Source of the DNA: Neobacillus niacini NBRC 15566
GTDB lineage: Bacteria > Bacillota > Bacilli > Bacillales > Cytobacillaceae
Assembly: GCF_001591505.1 (NCBI RefSeq)
Contig: NZ_BCVA01000033.1
Span: 1-64,000, forward strand
Direction: 5' to 3'
Length of the DNA stretch: 64,000 bases
Shown here: piece after piece, positions 62,495 to 64,000 of the stretch
How the letters are laid out: each line of letters begins with the position of its first letter
How positions within the stretch are numbered: position 1 is the stretch's first letter
Notes under the pieces: generated by a model
Seen by the model: only the letters and a program-made list of their open reading frames with translations
The model's database searches: none
What the model was told of the DNA's origin: nothing
Translations under genes and position numbers: made by a program

Positions 62495-63856
62495 TTATAC
62501 GGGTACTGCCGCAAAAAACTCATCGTATAGAGCTTGAACGGCTCTTTTTTCATCCACTTGTTTTACACCGAACATCATACTAACCTCAGATGAACCTTGG
62601 TTAATCATTTCAATATTCACTTCTACCTTCGCTAACGCTTTAGATGCGCGTGCCATTGTTCCGACATTCCGGCGCATTCCTTCACCTACCACCATAATCA
62701 GTGAAAGGCTATGCTGGACTCTTACCTCGTCAGCATGTAACTCTGACTCTATTCTCCAGATAATTTCATTTTCCATGTCAGGGTCAAGCTGAGCTTCTCT
62801 CAGAATGACAGATACATCATCAATCCCCGAAGGTGTGTGTTCATATGACAATCCATACTCTTCCAAAATACTCAAAAGCTTTCGCCCAAACCCAATTTCT
62901 CTATTCATTAAGTATTTGCTAACGTAAATGCTGCAGAACCCTTTGTCACTCGCTATTCCTACGACAGGTCCATTCGTATTATCACGTGAATACACAATTC
63001 GTGTTCCTGGTGCAACTGGATTATTCGTGTTCTTAATCTGCACAGGGATACCTGCACGAAAAGCCGGTACAAGTGCCTCGTCATGAAGCACTGAAAATCC
63101 TGCATAAGATAATTCTCGCATTTCGCGGTAGGTTAACTCTTTTATTTCCTTGGGATTATATACAAGATTTGGATTAACAGAAAATACAGCGTCCACATCC
63201 GTAAAATTCTCATATAGAGTCGCTTTAATCCCGTTGGCTAAAATCGAACCAGTTATATCGGAACCACTTCGTGAGAACGTAAAAACTTCACCTTGTTTGC
63301 TATAGCCGAAAAATCCTGGAAAAATGATGATTCCTGGAATTTTACGTAATGAGTATAACTTCTCATACGATTCTGGTAGTACCTGTGCATTACCTGGTTC
63401 ATCACTTACAAGCAAACCTGCTTCCCTTGGATTTATATACGTTGCCTCTACGCCCTGCTCCCTAAAGTATGCCGCTACTAATTTCGCATTATTATCCTCT
63501 CCGCTTGCTTTTATAAGATCCATAAAGCGGTCTGGCTTACTGCGGTCTCCATTTAATCTCTCTGATAAATCGTGATGTATTTCACTAATTATCTCATTAG
63601 GGAGAGCTAACTCTGCTGCAATGGAGGCATACCTGGAAATAACGGCGTTTAACTTTTCCTCTGGATTGCTATCTTGCAAACATAACTCAGCGCACTCAAT
63701 CAACAAGTCCGTTACCTTCTCATCTCCAGCAAACCTCTTTCCAGGAGCAGAAACAACCACTACTTTCCGCTCAGTATCGGACATCACAATCCGAAAAACT
63801 TTTTCGACTTGTTCTCCTGACGCTAAAGAGGATCCACCAAACTTTACTACCTTCAT
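62495..63856 (-). CDS. thrD: aspartate kinase, ThrD/YclM type
   Basis: A 453-residue aspartokinase that phosphorylates aspartate at the head of the lysine/threonine/methionine pathway. The N-terminus KVVKFGGSSLASGEQV is the nucleotide-binding site; FTFSRSGSDITGSILANGIK binds aspartate and ATP. The C-terminal third holds two ACT-like regulatory repeats (ASDKGFCSIYVSKYLM and VVGEGMRRNVGTMAR). Length and start match B. subtilis YclM (aspartokinase III). ATG 63856 is used; a GTG directly precedes it. Confidence 0.93.
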   Translation of the reverse strand: MKVVKFGGSSLASGEQVEKVFRIVMSDTERKVVVVSAPGKRFAGDEKVTDLLIECAELCLQDSNPEEKLNAVISRYASIAAELALPNEIISEIHHDLSERLNGDRSKPDRFMDLIKASGEDNNAKLVAAYFREQGVEATYINPREAGLLVSDEPGNAQVLPESYEKLYSLRKIPGIIIFPGFFGYSKQGEVFTFSRSGSDITGSILANGIKATLYENFTDVDAVFSVNPNLVYNPKEIKELTYREMRELSYAGFSVLHDEALVPAFRAGIPVQIKNTNNPVAPGTRIVYSRDNTNGPVVGIASDKGFCSIYVSKYLMNREIGFGRKLLSILEEYGLSYEHTPSGIDDVSVILREAQLDPDMENEIIWRIESELHADEVRVQHSLSLIMVVGEGMRRNVGTMARASKALAKVEVNIEMINQGSSEVSMMFGVKQVDEKRAVQALYDEFFAAVPV

Positions 63857-64000
63857 CACAACATCACCTATCCCAAAAAGTATAATCTTAATTTTAATCC
63901 TATTCAGAAAATAATCAAGTGTTTTTTTCTTCCTCTAAAAGACATTTGTATTTCTGAGAAGGACAAAAACCAGTGAAAATTATCCATTGGGATAATTTTC

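Overview
The window looks like chromosome from an AT-rich, endospore-forming Bacillaceae (Bacillus or Neobacillus type). The grounds are strong AGGAGG-type ribosome binding sites, frequent TTG and GTG starts, sigma-A, sigma-B and Spo0A-type DNA sites, and a set of Bacillus-type genes: cssRS-htrB, racA, csgA, sqhC, helD, yvbH, yppC, immune inhibitor A and Spo0M-like genes. I see no rRNA, tRNA, insertion sequence, prophage or CRISPR array. Start codons were mostly chosen by Shine-Dalgarno spacing, so many CDSs begin a few codons inside the longest open frame.

Layout. 1-8.2 kb: a small protein behind a sigma-B-like promoter, a methyltransferase, exoA, a polysaccharide deacetylase, ppiB, a candidate small RNA, yppC and sqhC, then an intergenic tandem repeat with a striking 21-bp sub-period. 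8.2-14.7 kb: DNA glycosylase, YitT-like protein, a NhaC-type antiporter broken by one stop codon, aldo/keto reductase, and an ABC-F ATPase behind a leader with an upstream ORF and two terminators. 14.7-19.5 kb: an envelope-stress cluster (parvulin foldase, HtrB, CssS, CssR). 19.5-26.1 kb: an acyl-CoA catabolism cluster with a TetR regulator and two near-identical operator-like palindromes. 26-31 kb: VanW-like protein, pssA, csgA, YitT, and a mostly non-coding 1.1 kb with a gene remnant. 31-44 kb: acetyltransferases, erythromycin-esterase-like protein, a DUF1657/DUF421 operon, EmrE-type exporter, yvbH, cold-shock protein, asnS with a leader terminator, helD, and a second candidate small RNA. 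44-54.4 kb: immune inhibitor A with two Spo0A boxes upstream, L,D-transpeptidase, a class V aminotransferase, a c-di-AMP riboswitch ahead of a Spo0M-like gene, a polysaccharide deacetylase, a HAD phosphatase, and racA next to a related coiled-coil protein. 54.4-64 kb: acyltransferase, nitronate monooxygenase, nitroreductase, M50 protease, an osmolyte-type ABC transporter beside a BusR-like regulator, a DUF2238 protein and aspartokinase.

How the genes work together. Three themes recur: envelope and secretion stress (HtrB, CssRS, foldase); sporulation (RacA, CsgA, Spo0M-like, sporulenol-type cyclase, DUF1657/DUF421, Spo0A sites at inhA); and c-di-AMP-linked osmotic control (riboswitch plus BusR-like regulator). 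The signals least explained by known genes are the 248-bp repeat with helically phased ACCTGC boxes, the two orphan small-RNA-like units and the ABC-F leader. All functional calls come from reading motifs; no database search was run.
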